From positions 947,001 to 1,011,000 of the forward strand of contig LR877150.1 of the NCBI GenBank assembly GCA_903995115.1: DNA of 64,000 nucleotides, given 5' to 3'. The position numbers and the translations under genes were made by a program. This stretch comes from Angomonas deanei (lineage: Eukaryota; Euglenozoa; Kinetoplastea; Trypanosomatida; Trypanosomatidae). Under the pieces are notes generated by a model, which made no database searches, was not told the DNA's origin, and saw only the letters and a program-made list of their open reading frames with translations. Positions within the stretch are counted from its first letter, which is position 1, and every line of letters begins with the position of its first letter. Shown here one piece after another: positions 1 to 9,597 of this stretch.

Positions 1-1
1 T

Positions 2-763
2 TTGTGTGTCCATAAAAAGCTGCGCTCCAAGCGACTGGCGCCTATCCTCATCAAGGAAGTGACACGGCGCGTCAATCTTGAAAACATTTGGCAGGCGGTG
101 TATACGGCTGGTGTGGTGGTACCAACCCCCTTCTCGACAGGGCAATATTTTCATCGCAGCCTGAACCCAGAAAAGCTGGTCGCCATTCGCTTTAGCGGTG
201 TGTCGAGTGGGTTCAAGAAATTTCAAAACCCAATGGCAATGATGAAGCGGCATTATAAATTGCCGGATGCCCCACAAACCAAGGGAACGCGCGAAATGAC
301 GGAGAAGGATGTCGCGGACGTTTGCCGTATTTTAAACGAGTATCTCATCACATTTGACGTTACACCTCAATTTAATGAAGAGGAGGTTCAGCACTATCTA
401 CTCCCACGAGATGGTGTGGTCTACTCCTACGTGGTGGAACACAACAACAAAGTGACAGATTTCTTCTCCTTCTATATCCTGTCCTCCACTGTGATTGGGA
501 ATAGCAAATACAATGAATTGAACGCCGCTTACGTGTACTACTACGCCGCAAAAACGACAAAGCTGGAAAATTTGATGACCGACTTGCTGATCGTAGCCAA
601 GAGCAAAGGTTTGGATGTCTGCAATCTCGTCAACATTCTGGACAATCAAAGCTTCCTAGAAACCGCCAAATTTCTTCCCGGGGATGGGAACTTACACTAC
701 TACTTTTATAATTGGGCTTACCCAAAGACGGAGCCTTCCAAGGTCGGACTTGTGATGTTGTAG
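2..763 (+). CDS. NMT: Glycylpeptide N-tetradecanoyltransferase (N-myristoyltransferase), C-terminal part
   Basis: Transfers myristate from myristoyl-CoA to the N-terminal glycine of cytosolic proteins. The frame is open at the window edge, so only the last 253 codons are present and no start is visible. Near the left edge it reads LCVHKKLRSKRLAP, then IKEVTRRVNL and a segment ending YTAGVVVPTPF, which are signature stretches of the NMT fold. The protein ends in GLVML; in this family the C-terminal carboxylate takes part in catalysis, and the expected hydrophobic end is present. The FYNWAYP segment just before it also fits NMT. No disruption is seen. NMT is usually single-copy in trypanosomes, so this marks the left side as core chromosome. 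Confidence 0.95.
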   Translation: MCVHKKLRSKRLAPILIKEVTRRVNLENIWQAVYTAGVVVPTPFSTGQYFHRSLNPEKLVAIRFSGVSSGFKKFQNPMAMMKRHYKLPDAPQTKGTREMTEKDVADVCRILNEYLITFDVTPQFNEEEVQHYLLPRDGVVYSYVVEHNNKVTDFFSFYILSSTVIGNSKYNELNAAYVYYYAAKTTKLENLMTDLLIVAKSKGLDVCNLVNILDNQSFLETAKFLPGDGNLHYYFYNWAYPKTEPSKVGLVML

Positions 764-1039
764 GAGGTATATATAAATAAATGTTTTTTTTTTTTTTTTT
801 TTATGAATATAATAATTTTTTTTTTTTTTTTTTTGATGTCTATTATTATTATTAATATTAGTTTACGGAGTTTTTTTTTTTTTTGTTCTTTCACTTTGTC
901 AGCCAGTATTATTGCCATTCTTTACAGGTATTCCAAGTTCTCCCTTTCCTTTTTCGAACCCTTTTCCTTTTTTGTCCGCTCCCGGTTGTGACCGGAAAAG
1001 CAAGAACAGCATAAAGTTCTACTGTTGTGTGAGAGAGGG

Positions 1040-3559
1040 ATGAGTTCAAATTCAAATTTGCATGTGTTGACGGAACTGGATAAAACACTTCCGGTGCCTC
1101 CCCATGAACTCGTTTTGAGAAAATATGCGCACAGTTTTCCGAGCGTGACGTGCGAGCCGGAGGTACTGAGGACACTTTTGGAACCACCCTTTCCTAAGGA
1201 TGACCTTCTTATGGTGAGGGGTCACCTACACCATTTCCTTCTTCCCACAAAGGTCAATGGAGGAATAAAGCAGGGAACTGCCCGCGACGGAAGTGACACG
1301 GTATGTACGAGGTTTAACTTTCACTCCAAAGGTGACACCACAATCACGACGACGTGCCTCGTCCAAAAAAACGTATTAGCGGGGTCGCCGAATATGGAAT
1401 TTATTGTAGGGTGTGGCGTGGGTTCGGTTTTTCTCTTGAATGGTGGGACGTTCGCCGCCCATTTAAGCACCGTGGCGTCTGGCGTCGATTCGTCGCTTCT
1501 GACGGGGTGGGGATCGTCGCGTGTTCCGAATGGGATTGAACTGCTGGGCTACCATGATCAGGGTGGGTGCCTCTGTTCGGCGTACTACAAACGATTAGAC
1601 TATGGTATAACTGGTGGTTTAGACGGTTCGATATACGTCTGGAACTTGCGGGGCCCGATTAACCTGGTGGAGGAGACGGCCGGCGAGGAGAAGACGCATT
1701 TTGCCTGTCAGATGCGAAAAAGAAAACTGCAGTTTGTCACGCGGAAGGCCCACAGCGGGCCGGTGCTGTCGGTCGCCATACGTGCTGACAAGCTGTACTC
1801 TGGCGGTGGGGATGCATGTCTTCGAATTTGGGAGATGCGGGGTGACACGTTATCCGTTGCGCCGTTGGCCACCATCCGGATGAATGGGTGGGTGCGGTGC
1901 ATCTCCACTGTCCCAGACGATAAAACACAAATAGAAGATGTTTTTGCCGCGGACAGCAGCGGCTTGCTGGTGTGCGTGTCGAGCGAACTGGTTCCCTCCC
2001 ATCCCGTGGAGGGCCCAGGTGTTTCGACCTCGTACACACGAGCCAAAAGCGTCGTGAGACACAGTAAATTTAGGTTTACAGACGTTATTTTAGGCGAAGG
2101 AGTGACGGAAGAAATCTGCAACGCCGTGAACCAGGTGATCCCCATCGTCAAACATTCCATTCTAGTGGTTTTAAACTACAGCCCTTTCGCCCGCGTTTAT
2201 GAATTTTCTCGGCTCTCTCCAGTCGGCGCCATAACGCACCCGTTTTTACTCGGTGATGCCTCCGCTGGCGCCACCCCCAGTGAGTACACAAGTCGGTCAG
2301 CCCCGTATTTCGTAGACGCGTTTCACGTCGAGGACATGGACCTTATTCTGTTGCTCGACAATCATAATCTTATTTGTGTTGTCGATACGTCTTCTTTCAA
2401 GCCTCTCCATGTTTTCCGTGTGTCGGAGAGCAAGGCAAAACAGTGTTTTTCGATGATACCAACGGCGTTTTCGGTGGCCAACGAAGAAGTAGACTTTGCT
2501 GTCGTGAGCAATGTCTCAATTGATACGTGGCATCTGCGGCGAACGGTGCGGTGTGACGTAATTCTAGAGTCCCACCATTCTCCCGTAGTGGGTGTTTGCC
2601 AGGCAGATGTGAAGGACGTGGTGGAGACAGAGTCTGCCCGGGGAATGGGGTTCGTGGCCCTTTCACAGGATGCACACTTACTGTCATGGAATTCCGGGAT
2701 GAAGCTGATTCACGAGGCGTCTCTAGACAGCGCAAGGAGTGGTAGTACTTCAGGGTTCAGTGACGCGTTTTGCATGACATACTGCCAGGAGAACAATGTG
2801 GTTCTGTCTGGACACGAGGATGGCAGTGTCGTTTGTTGGCCGTTGGATATGCTGACCATTGAGCATCAAGTTTGCAAAAATTTGCACGAAAATACAGTGT
2901 CCGGCATTGTGCTTCTCTCCTCGTGCGGCGGGTGGGACGGGGAGGACGGCGCGGTGACCATCGGATTCGACGGTAAGCTGTGCCAGTGGTTTGGGCTCTC
3001 GCGGCATAGCTTTGCGTTGCGCCATCGGGTGCGAGTGAGCTGGAATGAACTAACTTGTGTTGCCTATCAGAAGGAAACGAAGCGTTTCGTCGTGGGTGAC
3101 AGTGGTGGCTGTGTGTTTGCTGTTGCGAAAGACTTGGCCGTCTCCGCAGTGTATTCCCCGTCGGTGACTAGTGTACTGTCGATATCCGGCTTTACTTGTG
3201 GCGTTTGCTCTGGGACGAATGTCCTATTCGGGAACGACGAAGGCAAACTGTTGTTGTGGAATAGTCGGTTTGACATTCTTCATGATGGGAAACTAGAGAG
3301 CAGCAGTGTGCCTGCTGCTGAAGTGAACGGCATGTGCCATGTCGACGGCTATCTGTTCGTGTGTAGCAGGAACGGTACGGTGTACCTTTGCAAATTGGAG
3401 GAGTCTTGTTTAACGGTAGTGAAACAGTTCCATCACTCCTCAGAGGTGACATGCGTGTGTGTGGCGACCTTTCGGTTTCCAGAGTTTCAAATTATCATTG
3501 GGGACGGCACGGGAAAGGTGCTCCTTTTGAGGAACGTCGATTTCAGCGACACGGAGTAA
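1040..3559 (+). CDS. WD40-repeat protein, function unknown
   Basis: An 839-residue protein starting at the first ATG of the frame (an upstream TTG in frame is not needed). Several WD40-type blades can be seen, for example HSGPVLSVAIRADKLYSGG followed by CLRIWEM, SGHEDGSVVCWPL, GNDEGKLLLWN and a last HSSEVTCVCV...IIGDGTGKVLLL unit. They are spread along the whole length, so the chain could form two beta-propellers. There is no recognisable catalytic domain, signal peptide or membrane span. Such proteins act as scaffolds. I do not recognise the orthologue and assign no complex. It follows NMT by about 275 bases of T-rich spacer. Confidence 0.85.
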   Translation: MSSNSNLHVLTELDKTLPVPPHELVLRKYAHSFPSVTCEPEVLRTLLEPPFPKDDLLMVRGHLHHFLLPTKVNGGIKQGTARDGSDTVCTRFNFHSKGDTTITTTCLVQKNVLAGSPNMEFIVGCGVGSVFLLNGGTFAAHLSTVASGVDSSLLTGWGSSRVPNGIELLGYHDQGGCLCSAYYKRLDYGITGGLDGSIYVWNLRGPINLVEETAGEEKTHFACQMRKRKLQFVTRKAHSGPVLSVAIRADKLYSGGGDACLRIWEMRGDTLSVAPLATIRMNGWVRCISTVPDDKTQIEDVFAADSSGLLVCVSSELVPSHPVEGPGVSTSYTRAKSVVRHSKFRFTDVILGEGVTEEICNAVNQVIPIVKHSILVVLNYSPFARVYEFSRLSPVGAITHPFLLGDASAGATPSEYTSRSAPYFVDAFHVEDMDLILLLDNHNLICVVDTSSFKPLHVFRVSESKAKQCFSMIPTAFSVANEEVDFAVVSNVSIDTWHLRRTVRCDVILESHHSPVVGVCQADVKDVVETESARGMGFVALSQDAHLLSWNSGMKLIHEASLDSARSGSTSGFSDAFCMTYCQENNVVLSGHEDGSVVCWPLDMLTIEHQVCKNLHENTVSGIVLLSSCGGWDGEDGAVTIGFDGKLCQWFGLSRHSFALRHRVRVSWNELTCVAYQKETKRFVVGDSGGCVFAVAKDLAVSAVYSPSVTSVLSISGFTCGVCSGTNVLFGNDEGKLLLWNSRFDILHDGKLESSSVPAAEVNGMCHVDGYLFVCSRNGTVYLCKLEESCLTVVKQFHHSSEVTCVCVATFRFPEFQIIIGDGTGKVLLLRNVDFSDTE

Positions 3560-3644
3560 TTTTTTTTTTTTTTTTTGCTGTTCCTGTTATTATGATGTCT
3601 GTTGCCTGTTTGTGGCTATAGTGCCACGTGTGTTTTACCAATAT

Positions 3645-4439
3645 ATGCGTCGTACCGCTATTCTCTCACTTTACCCAAACCAGAAAGCGCGTGACGTTAT
3701 TTTGTACAGCAAACCAGACATGGAAGAGCCGATTTCCGCCTACGCTCCTTCTTTTTATAGTTCCTTCCAAGGTGTTCCACACAAGCGATTTCGCCGGCGG
3801 TGTGAAGCGATTTTGCATCAGGAAGAAAAAGAGCGGGGGATGCTAGAGTCCTTTGAGGAAGCGCAGCTCCTGTACATTGTATCAAAGTTCTCCACCATTT
3901 TACAAAATGACACACTGAGAGTTTTTCTGTCTCCCGAAGGGTACGTGCGAGTTTTACAAGAGCGGAATCGAGTTAGCATCATTTCGCAGTACTACAAAAG
4001 CACGAGAGACATTCTAGTACCGTACGAGTCCGCTCAACGCACCCTGATTGGTCGTCAAGAGTCCAACATGTACTTGAACATAAAAGGTCTAGAGTCCATT
4101 TCTTGGCTGGAAGGATCCACACCCGTCGACAAACGGGACGTCAGCCAGCGTGGCGGTCTTGCTTCGTCCCTACAGCCACCCGATGAGGCGGAACGGCGCT
4201 CCTCTATTGTGAAAGAGGAGCACAGCTGTCGGTGTACCATTTACAATTTTGCCCAGGAAATATGGACTCGTTGCCACCAGCATGGCACAACTGTTTTGCC
4301 CCATCTTTCTGCGGAGGCCGAGAGTCTGCGAGTGGAAGAGGAAAAGGGGAGGGCAATAGTGGTGGCCATGGAGGGGGATGAGAGAAAAGGTCTCCGTGGC
4401 GCATTTCTTTGTGGAGCCCTTTCCTCCCACATCTCCTAG
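3645..4439 (+). CDS. Conserved-looking hypothetical protein, 264 residues
   Basis: Open frame with ATG at 3645; the frame continues upstream to a GTG at 3612, but that part lies close to the preceding stop and is likely 5' UTR. The protein starts MRRTAILSLYP, is rich in R and E, and has a helical middle (FEEAQLLYIVSKFSTIL). No domain is recognised. The start has some basic residues and could be an organelle-targeting peptide, but this is weak. Codon use matches neighbouring genes, and the size of the frame together with T-rich flanks supports a real gene. Confidence 0.65.
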   Translation: MRRTAILSLYPNQKARDVILYSKPDMEEPISAYAPSFYSSFQGVPHKRFRRRCEAILHQEEKERGMLESFEEAQLLYIVSKFSTILQNDTLRVFLSPEGYVRVLQERNRVSIISQYYKSTRDILVPYESAQRTLIGRQESNMYLNIKGLESISWLEGSTPVDKRDVSQRGGLASSLQPPDEAERRSSIVKEEHSCRCTIYNFAQEIWTRCHQHGTTVLPHLSAEAESLRVEEEKGRAIVVAMEGDERKGLRGAFLCGALSSHIS

Positions 4440-4620
4440 ACTGCTTCAAAGCAAATGTTTTTTTTTTTTTTTTTTTTGGATAGTGCAGAACCATCTCTAT
4501 GAAACCCTTTGTTTTTGCGTGCAGCATACGACACGTTACGAAGACCCCCTCCCCCCTGTTTTTTTCTTTTCTCACACTGCACGGGCTCTCCTGTGTTTAC
4601 ATTATTGTAGCGAATTACTA

Positions 4621-4896
4621 ATGTCTGGTGGTGCTGAACAACCGCCTTCAAAACTGCTGGACGATGAGTTCGTGCCGGAGTACGGGGCTCTCGTGATTTG
4701 CAGCGATGCGTCGTCCCTAGAGTATGTTGTGCGACTAAACGAAACTTCCAACAAAAAGTTCATCCGGGCTTTCTTAAACAGCGCGAATTCCGCCAACGAG
4801 TCCGTATTGTTTGTCTCAGATGTGTCTCGGGTTGAAAAGGAAATTGGTCTGATTCACTCCTCGAGCAACGTAGGTGATCCATCCGAGGTTCAGTGA
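4621..4896 (+). CDS. Small hypothetical protein, 91 residues
   Basis: Starts at ATG 4621. The frame is open further upstream, but that stretch reads through T-rich processing signals. The product is acidic with a compact predicted alpha/beta region (ALVICSDASSLEYVVRLNET and an IRAFLNSAN helix). No family is recognised. It sits between two genes in the same direction, with a CT-rich tract downstream that serves the next gene. It is short, so its status rests mainly on position, spacing and codon use. Confidence 0.5.
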   Translation: MSGGAEQPPSKLLDDEFVPEYGALVICSDASSLEYVVRLNETSNKKFIRAFLNSANSANESVLFVSDVSRVEKEIGLIHSSSNVGDPSEVQ

Positions 4897-5047
4897 GCGT
4901 AGAGGGTCGTGGGCCGTTCTGGTGCATTGTATAATTCTGCTGTGGGTTTATGGCGTAGTAGAGGCGGCGCACACACTGTGCAACGACTCCTCTTGTTTTG
5001 AACATCTTTTTTTTTGTTTTCCTTTTCACATTTCAGCGTTGTTTTTA

Positions 5048-5078
5048 TCTCTCTCTCTCTCTTTCTCTCTCTCTTCAG
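5048..5078 (+). promoter_or_regulatory. Polypyrimidine tract and likely spliced-leader acceptor AG
   Basis: An almost pure CT run ends in CAG (AG at 5077-5078), about 80 bases before the syntaxin start codon. In trypanosomes a polypyrimidine tract followed by the first AG directs spliced-leader addition. The predicted 5' UTR would contain an A-run at about 5122-5147 just before the ATG. Confidence 0.6.
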
Positions 5079-5156
5079 AGGAGTAGTTGCCGCACGTGTT
5101 CAACAAGACCACAACACGATACAAAAAAAAAAAAAAAAAAAAAAAAACGGTAGAAA

Positions 5157-6023
5157 ATGGTGGTCGAGCGAGATCGGTCAAAGGAATTTTATGATCTGTT
5201 CGACACCTTTAAGAGTCAACAGACTGTTCCGTCGACTTCGTTGAGGTCATCCGTGACGAGTAGTAATGAAGTACAGTCTTTCAACCAGTACGCCCGAAAT
5301 GTAGCGGCCGATATTGTTTCCGTTTCCGATGTAATAATGCGTCTGACGAAGTTGACGCAACAACAAAGCATATTTGACGATAAATCGCGGGAGATGAGTC
5401 ATCTCACCTCTACGATTAAAAGTTCCCTCCAAAAGTTACACGATAGTATGGACACGCTAGAGGCGCTCAAGAAAGCGGCTAACCCCCAAAAAGACGTCTT
5501 TGCGAGAGGGGCAAAGGGGTCTCAGAAACACAACGATACGGTGGTAGACACACTGAAGATGAAACTAGCCTCGACCGGACAAGTTTTCCGCGCCGCCCTT
5601 CAGAGCCAAACCAAGCAAGTCCGGGACAGCTCCAACAGACGGTTTCAATTCACCTCAAACGACGAACCGCAAACGTTTGAGAGTGCTCTTTTCCAGGACC
5701 GCGAGCAGCAGCAGACCCTACTCTCCACCAACACGAACACACAGTACTACCGACAGCGGGTGCAGGCCGTGAAGGAGCTGGAGGCTGCGGTTGCGGAAGT
5801 TGGGGAGATGTTTAATGACTTTACCAGACTCACACACGAACAAGAAGAGACCATCCTTCGAATCGACGCTGATGTGGACCAAGCTCTCACGAACGTCAAC
5901 GCGGGGAGCAACGAACTCATACGCTATTTGTCAAACATCAGCTCTAATCGTGGACTTATACTGAAAATTATTGGGCTGTTATTTGTGTTTTTAATGTTCT
6001 TTGGCTTTGTTGTAGTGAGATGA
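5157..6023 (+). CDS. Syntaxin-5 / Sed5-like Qa-SNARE
   Basis: A 288-residue tail-anchored SNARE for ER-Golgi or intra-Golgi fusion. The N-terminus has the ERDRSKEFYDLF motif typical of the syntaxin-5 group (Sed5 proteins begin with a similar motif that binds the SM protein Sly1). Residues about 50-170 form the helical regulatory part, including IFDDKSREMSHLTSTIK. The SNARE motif runs from about 203 to 256, with the zero-layer glutamine at residue 229 in THEQEETILRID. A membrane anchor fills about 268-286 and only a few residues follow it. The start at 5157 is the first ATG after the likely splice acceptor. The assignment to Qa-SNARE is firm; the syntaxin-5 subgroup is likely. Confidence 0.88.
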   Translation: MVVERDRSKEFYDLFDTFKSQQTVPSTSLRSSVTSSNEVQSFNQYARNVAADIVSVSDVIMRLTKLTQQQSIFDDKSREMSHLTSTIKSSLQKLHDSMDTLEALKKAANPQKDVFARGAKGSQKHNDTVVDTLKMKLASTGQVFRAALQSQTKQVRDSSNRRFQFTSNDEPQTFESALFQDREQQQTLLSTNTNTQYYRQRVQAVKELEAAVAEVGEMFNDFTRLTHEQEETILRIDADVDQALTNVNAGSNELIRYLSNISSNRGLILKIIGLLFVFLMFFGFVVVR

Positions 6024-6223
6024 GGGGTGCGTGTACGCTGTAGAGTTGCTGAATGGTGCTGCGCTCCCAATGATTTTTTTTCTTTTTTTTTCTATAATTG
6101 AAATCTCACATACAATGGGCAGTGTATCACCGTTTTTCCCTCCCCCGTTCCTTCCGTATGACTATTTTTTTTTTTTTTTTTTTTTAACAATAACAGTGCC
6201 TTCATAATTAGAGAATACCCCGG

Positions 6224-7033
6224 ATGTCACAAATCCCGTCGAAGCTGTTGTTCAATCAAGAGTTGTCTGTTGTGGTGTACAGTGCGGAGGATATTTGTTC
6301 CAGCGTTAAAATTCAGGGGAGTAACTATAATGCGTCGCTCTCCACACAAAGCACTATTTCTAGGCCTTCCATCACTGCTAGGAAGGAGTGGGACAACATT
6401 CCTCTCCCGCCACGCCATTTAGAGTCTTCATCACAGACGGAAAGCCAGGGCCGTCCGTTTCGCTATGTCGCAGACCGATACGACTGCGCCTTCCTTTCCT
6501 CACTCAATGAGAGACTCGGTAAGAAAATCCCAACACAAGAACTCGAAAACATCATTACATTAATGGAGTGCTCGCAACTCAAAGAAAGTAGCACGTATTC
6601 GTATTCCCCATCGAGCACGAAAGAGATTGTCGATGCAATTCGCGTGTATTGGCAGTCAAAGAAGAAGGGCGTGGAGGGAATGTTCTCACCCATGGCCTAC
6701 TTGAGTGTTCCCCACGACAGCTCCGACTCGGAAGTCCGAAACAACGTCGACGACTGTCCGTTTCCGTTTAAAGCGCGGGACTGGACCGTTTCTAGTATAA
6801 TAAGAAAAAGTGGACCAGCTAGAGGGAAGAAAGCGGATATTACTTATGCACTGGATCGCGCGAGAGCGTTAAGCAAGGCGTTATGCGAGCGAGAAAAACT
6901 GAAACATCGCCATGTGGTCATTTCGTTGAATGAGTTGGCTCAGATTCGCAATAGAAGAGTCAGCGGGCGCACCACAAGGAAAAAAATTTCGCGATTACAA
7001 TCGGTCATGTTGTTCTCCTTGCTTCACAAGTAG
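6224..7033 (+). CDS. Enhancer-of-polycomb-like protein (possible NuA4/HAT complex subunit)
   Basis: A 269-residue protein. Residues about 80-120 (RYVADRYDCAFLSSLNERLG followed by an ELENIITLME helix) resemble the EPL1/Jade-type segment in which a YD...D..FL..LN core is followed by a helix. Further on come IRVYWQSKKKG and FPFKARD, like the W-x-x-K-R and F-x-x-R elements of enhancer-of-polycomb proteins. In other eukaryotes this subunit bridges a MYST acetyltransferase to its complex. The C-terminal part is basic. The family call is an inference from short motifs; the alternative is an unrelated nuclear protein. The ATG at 6224 follows a long T-tract by about 40 bases. Confidence 0.45.
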   Translation: MSQIPSKLLFNQELSVVVYSAEDICSSVKIQGSNYNASLSTQSTISRPSITARKEWDNIPLPPRHLESSSQTESQGRPFRYVADRYDCAFLSSLNERLGKKIPTQELENIITLMECSQLKESSTYSYSPSSTKEIVDAIRVYWQSKKKGVEGMFSPMAYLSVPHDSSDSEVRNNVDDCPFPFKARDWTVSSIIRKSGPARGKKADITYALDRARALSKALCEREKLKHRHVVISLNELAQIRNRRVSGRTTRKKISRLQSVMLFSLLHK

Positions 7034-7253
7034 TGTCTGTGTTTGCGAAGCATGATCGGTCTACTTGGTACCCGTTGTGACTTGTGTATTTTTTCCTTCT
7101 TCCTGTTTCTGTAGTACCTTTTTTTTTTTTTTTTTTCGTTGCTGTTCTTTCTTCTCACGATCTTTCCCCACTAATTCGCCTGAACCTGCTTTATTCCAGT
7201 CAAGTTAACCAGAAAAAAAAAAAAAAAAAAGTACATTATCTTATCCTAAAAAG

Positions 7254-8192
7254 ATGGCGGAGGAATACTCTGATTTGATTCACGATACAGAGTTCCATTA
7301 CCACGGTCAACTACTGGCGGCGGCCAACTCTAATAAGACCGTCAGCGTGTATGCGTATACGGAAGATGCGACAAACGCACCTTCGTTGAGAAAAATAACC
7401 GATTTAACGGGTCACGAGGGACCGGTGTGGCGCGTGGCTTGGGCCCATCCCCGCTTTGGCACTGTGGTGGCGTCCGCAAGCTACGACAGTAAGGTGATTA
7501 TTTGGAAAGAACAGAGAAACAGTTGGAAACCAGTCCACGTCATTAACGTGCACGGTGGTAGCGCTAACGCGGTGGAGTGGGCACCCGAGCGGTTCGGTTG
7601 TATGGTGGCTTCCACTAGTAGTGATGGAACTGTAGCGCTAACACTGTACAATAATGGGCATTGGCAGGAAAGTATAAGGGTGAGCAACAATGCAAACAAA
7701 ATTGCGCACGCAATGGGTGCCACCGCAGTGAGTTTTGCCCCCTACAGGCTTTCCATGAACGAGTGTATGCTGTTTGCCTCTGGTGGGTGCGACTGCAAGG
7801 TGAGGTTTTGGACCACCACGGTGACGGATCGTGGGGTGATTGGGGCGGTTACCCCAACGTACTGTTTGGAGTACCACACCGGTTGGGTGCATGACGTCAG
7901 CTTCTGCCCAGCGTCCTCTTCACTGCCGTATTTGTTGTTTTCCAGTTGTGGTAGGGACAAGAAGGTGTGTATCTATCGCAAGTCTTGGGAGCAAATCGAG
8001 GACGATATGTCCCGCGGCACGTTTACGGAGTGGGAGCGAAGCGAGTTTATCGTTGACGAAGGTTGCTGGAAGCTGTCGTGGGCTCCTTCGTCCGAGAAAC
8101 TATTAGTGACATCCTCTTCTGGCGCCGTATTCATGTTTACAGAGGGCGAAGACTTTCATGAGAAATGGCTAAAAGTTTGCGTCAAAGAGTAG
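7254..8192 (+). CDS. SEC13: SEC13, COPII coat / nuclear pore beta-propeller protein
   Basis: A 312-residue WD40 protein of the usual SEC13 length. It starts with the family pattern of H-D-T-E-F ahead of the first blade, then LTGHEGPVWRVAWAHPRFG, VASASYDSKVIIWKE, AVEWAPERFGCMVAS, STSSDGTVAL, and a final CWKLSWAPSSEKLLVTSS unit. SEC13 pairs with SEC31 in the COPII outer coat and, in trypanosomes, is also a nuclear pore component. A CT-rich tract with AG at 7198-7199 is a likely splice acceptor. An A-run lies in the 5' UTR shortly before the ATG. Confidence 0.93.
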   Translation: MAEEYSDLIHDTEFHYHGQLLAAANSNKTVSVYAYTEDATNAPSLRKITDLTGHEGPVWRVAWAHPRFGTVVASASYDSKVIIWKEQRNSWKPVHVINVHGGSANAVEWAPERFGCMVASTSSDGTVALTLYNNGHWQESIRVSNNANKIAHAMGATAVSFAPYRLSMNECMLFASGGCDCKVRFWTTTVTDRGVIGAVTPTYCLEYHTGWVHDVSFCPASSSLPYLLFSSCGRDKKVCIYRKSWEQIEDDMSRGTFTEWERSEFIVDEGCWKLSWAPSSEKLLVTSSSGAVFMFTEGEDFHEKWLKVCVKE

Positions 8193-8604
8193 TACAAGAC
8201 GAAAGTTTTTTTTTTTTATATAATTATTATTATTGTTTTCGTTTGTTATTTAATGGTTGTTAATAGATGTGCTTGTAAATGTGCTGCGTCCTGATTTTAT
8301 AATAATTATGTTTTCCCCGTTTTTTTCTGTTTCTTCATCGCCGCTTGGCAAGGCTAAAATTATCCAACCCTTCACTCTCTCTCCTTCTCGTTCTCTTTAG
8401 GTGGCAATACGTTTGATATAACCTCCTTTTTTTTTTTTTTTCGCGATTCCTCTCGACAAGTATTCATCGGACTTTCTTTAATTTTTTTTTTTTAAAAATA
8501 TATATATACAGTACTATTCAAAAAAGAAGCGCAAACACCTTTTAAAGATTTTTTTTTTTTTTTTTTGCTCCCGTTCTTCCCACTTTTTTTTTCTTTTTTT
8601 TTCG
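8193..8604 (+). other. Intergenic region with trans-splicing signals
   Basis: No gene is seen. It holds several T-runs and a CT-rich run ending in AG at 8399-8400, a likely spliced-leader acceptor for the next gene. Confidence 0.5.
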
Positions 8605-9597
8605 ATGCTTCCCTATATTTCACGCGATGTCGCGACAGAGCCCCCCACAACTGTGGTGATTGTGCCGCCAGCTGGCCCTCCTCCAGAGCTGAACACCTTT
8701 GATGATGTTGTGTTTGCCATCACAGAGGACTGTATCGAACCCACTGTCGGATGGTTTAACCGGGAAGGGAAACCGTACCTGACCATTTGCTTCATGCACA
8801 GCTTCGGCAAATGCGCAGGCCGAATGAATTCAGACCCCACGACGTGCTTTCAGATCCACGTTAAGCCAGACATCTTAAACGCCCTACGGCGACAGTACGT
8901 CAACCCAACAAGAAAGTATTTTATAAGAACCGTGAAAGCGCAACTGAATGATGAACTTCGCCAACAACTTTCGAAGCGTGCCGGCAAATCTCTCAAGGTA
9001 CAGTATTTGGAGTTTCGCGTACAAGATGTTTTTCCATCTGCGGGACTTATCCAATATGAAGCCACATACAGGAACTGGCTGTTTTCGTCTGAAAAATGGT
9101 CGGAAACAAGCAGTACAATTTCTGTGCAGCAGTGCACAAGCTTTGCACTGAACAATTGCTGTGAGAATGGTAATGCATGTCCGTTTATTCACGCAAATCT
9201 TCGAAACGCGCAAGTCCGCGATCCCGCGCTCGCTCAAGCCCTGCGAGAGTTTATGCCCTCCTCGACAGGCGACGGTTGGGCGTTAAATGTACCAGATAAC
9301 GGTATGGATATGATGTCGTCTAACGTACTAAACTCGGCAAATGGGATTCCCGTTTACACCGTGTTGACCACCAATAATGGGTTGAAACTCACCCCTGTGC
9401 AGGGCAACAATGTGGCACAGTGGAACTCTGTCGTGTCCGCAGGCAACCAAAACAGCCATGGTTGCGGTAGACCCCAGGAACACGGCAAGAAGAAGCCCAC
9501 CAACGATAGAAACGGATGGTCCAGCAGCGGGGGGCTAAGCAGTAACGGTGGACTGAGCAGTAATACTAAAAGCAGTAGTGGAAGCGGAAGCGATTAG
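8605..9597 (+). CDS. Tandem CCCH zinc-finger protein (paralogue 1 of 3)
   Basis: A 330-residue probable RNA-binding protein. Finger 1 lies in CFMHSFGKC and uses C62, C70, C81 and H85, an unusual Cx7Cx10Cx3H spacing. Finger 2 uses C177, C186, C192 and H196, a classic Cx8Cx5Cx3H. Between them is a conserved block (KYFIRTVKAQL, VQYLEFRVQDV, YRNWLFSS) shared with the next two genes. The N-terminus (DVATEPPT) is also shared. The C-terminus is low-complexity, rich in S, G and N. CCCH proteins are major post-transcriptional regulators in trypanosomes; the target is unknown. Confidence 0.88.
   Translation: MLPYISRDVATEPPTTVVIVPPAGPPPELNTFDDVVFAITEDCIEPTVGWFNREGKPYLTICFMHSFGKCAGRMNSDPTTCFQIHVKPDILNALRRQYVNPTRKYFIRTVKAQLNDELRQQLSKRAGKSLKVQYLEFRVQDVFPSAGLIQYEATYRNWLFSSEKWSETSSTISVQQCTSFALNNCCENGNACPFIHANLRNAQVRDPALAQALREFMPSSTGDGWALNVPDNGMDMMSSNVLNSANGIPVYTVLTTNNGLKLTPVQGNNVAQWNSVVSAGNQNSHGCGRPQEHGKKKPTNDRNGWSSSGGLSSNGGLSSNTKSSSGSGSD

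Noticed and set aside
1708-2160. Minus-strand frames over 100 codons inside several + strand genes
   Set aside because: No domain, no trans-splicing signals on that strand, and they lie wholly within well-supported genes.
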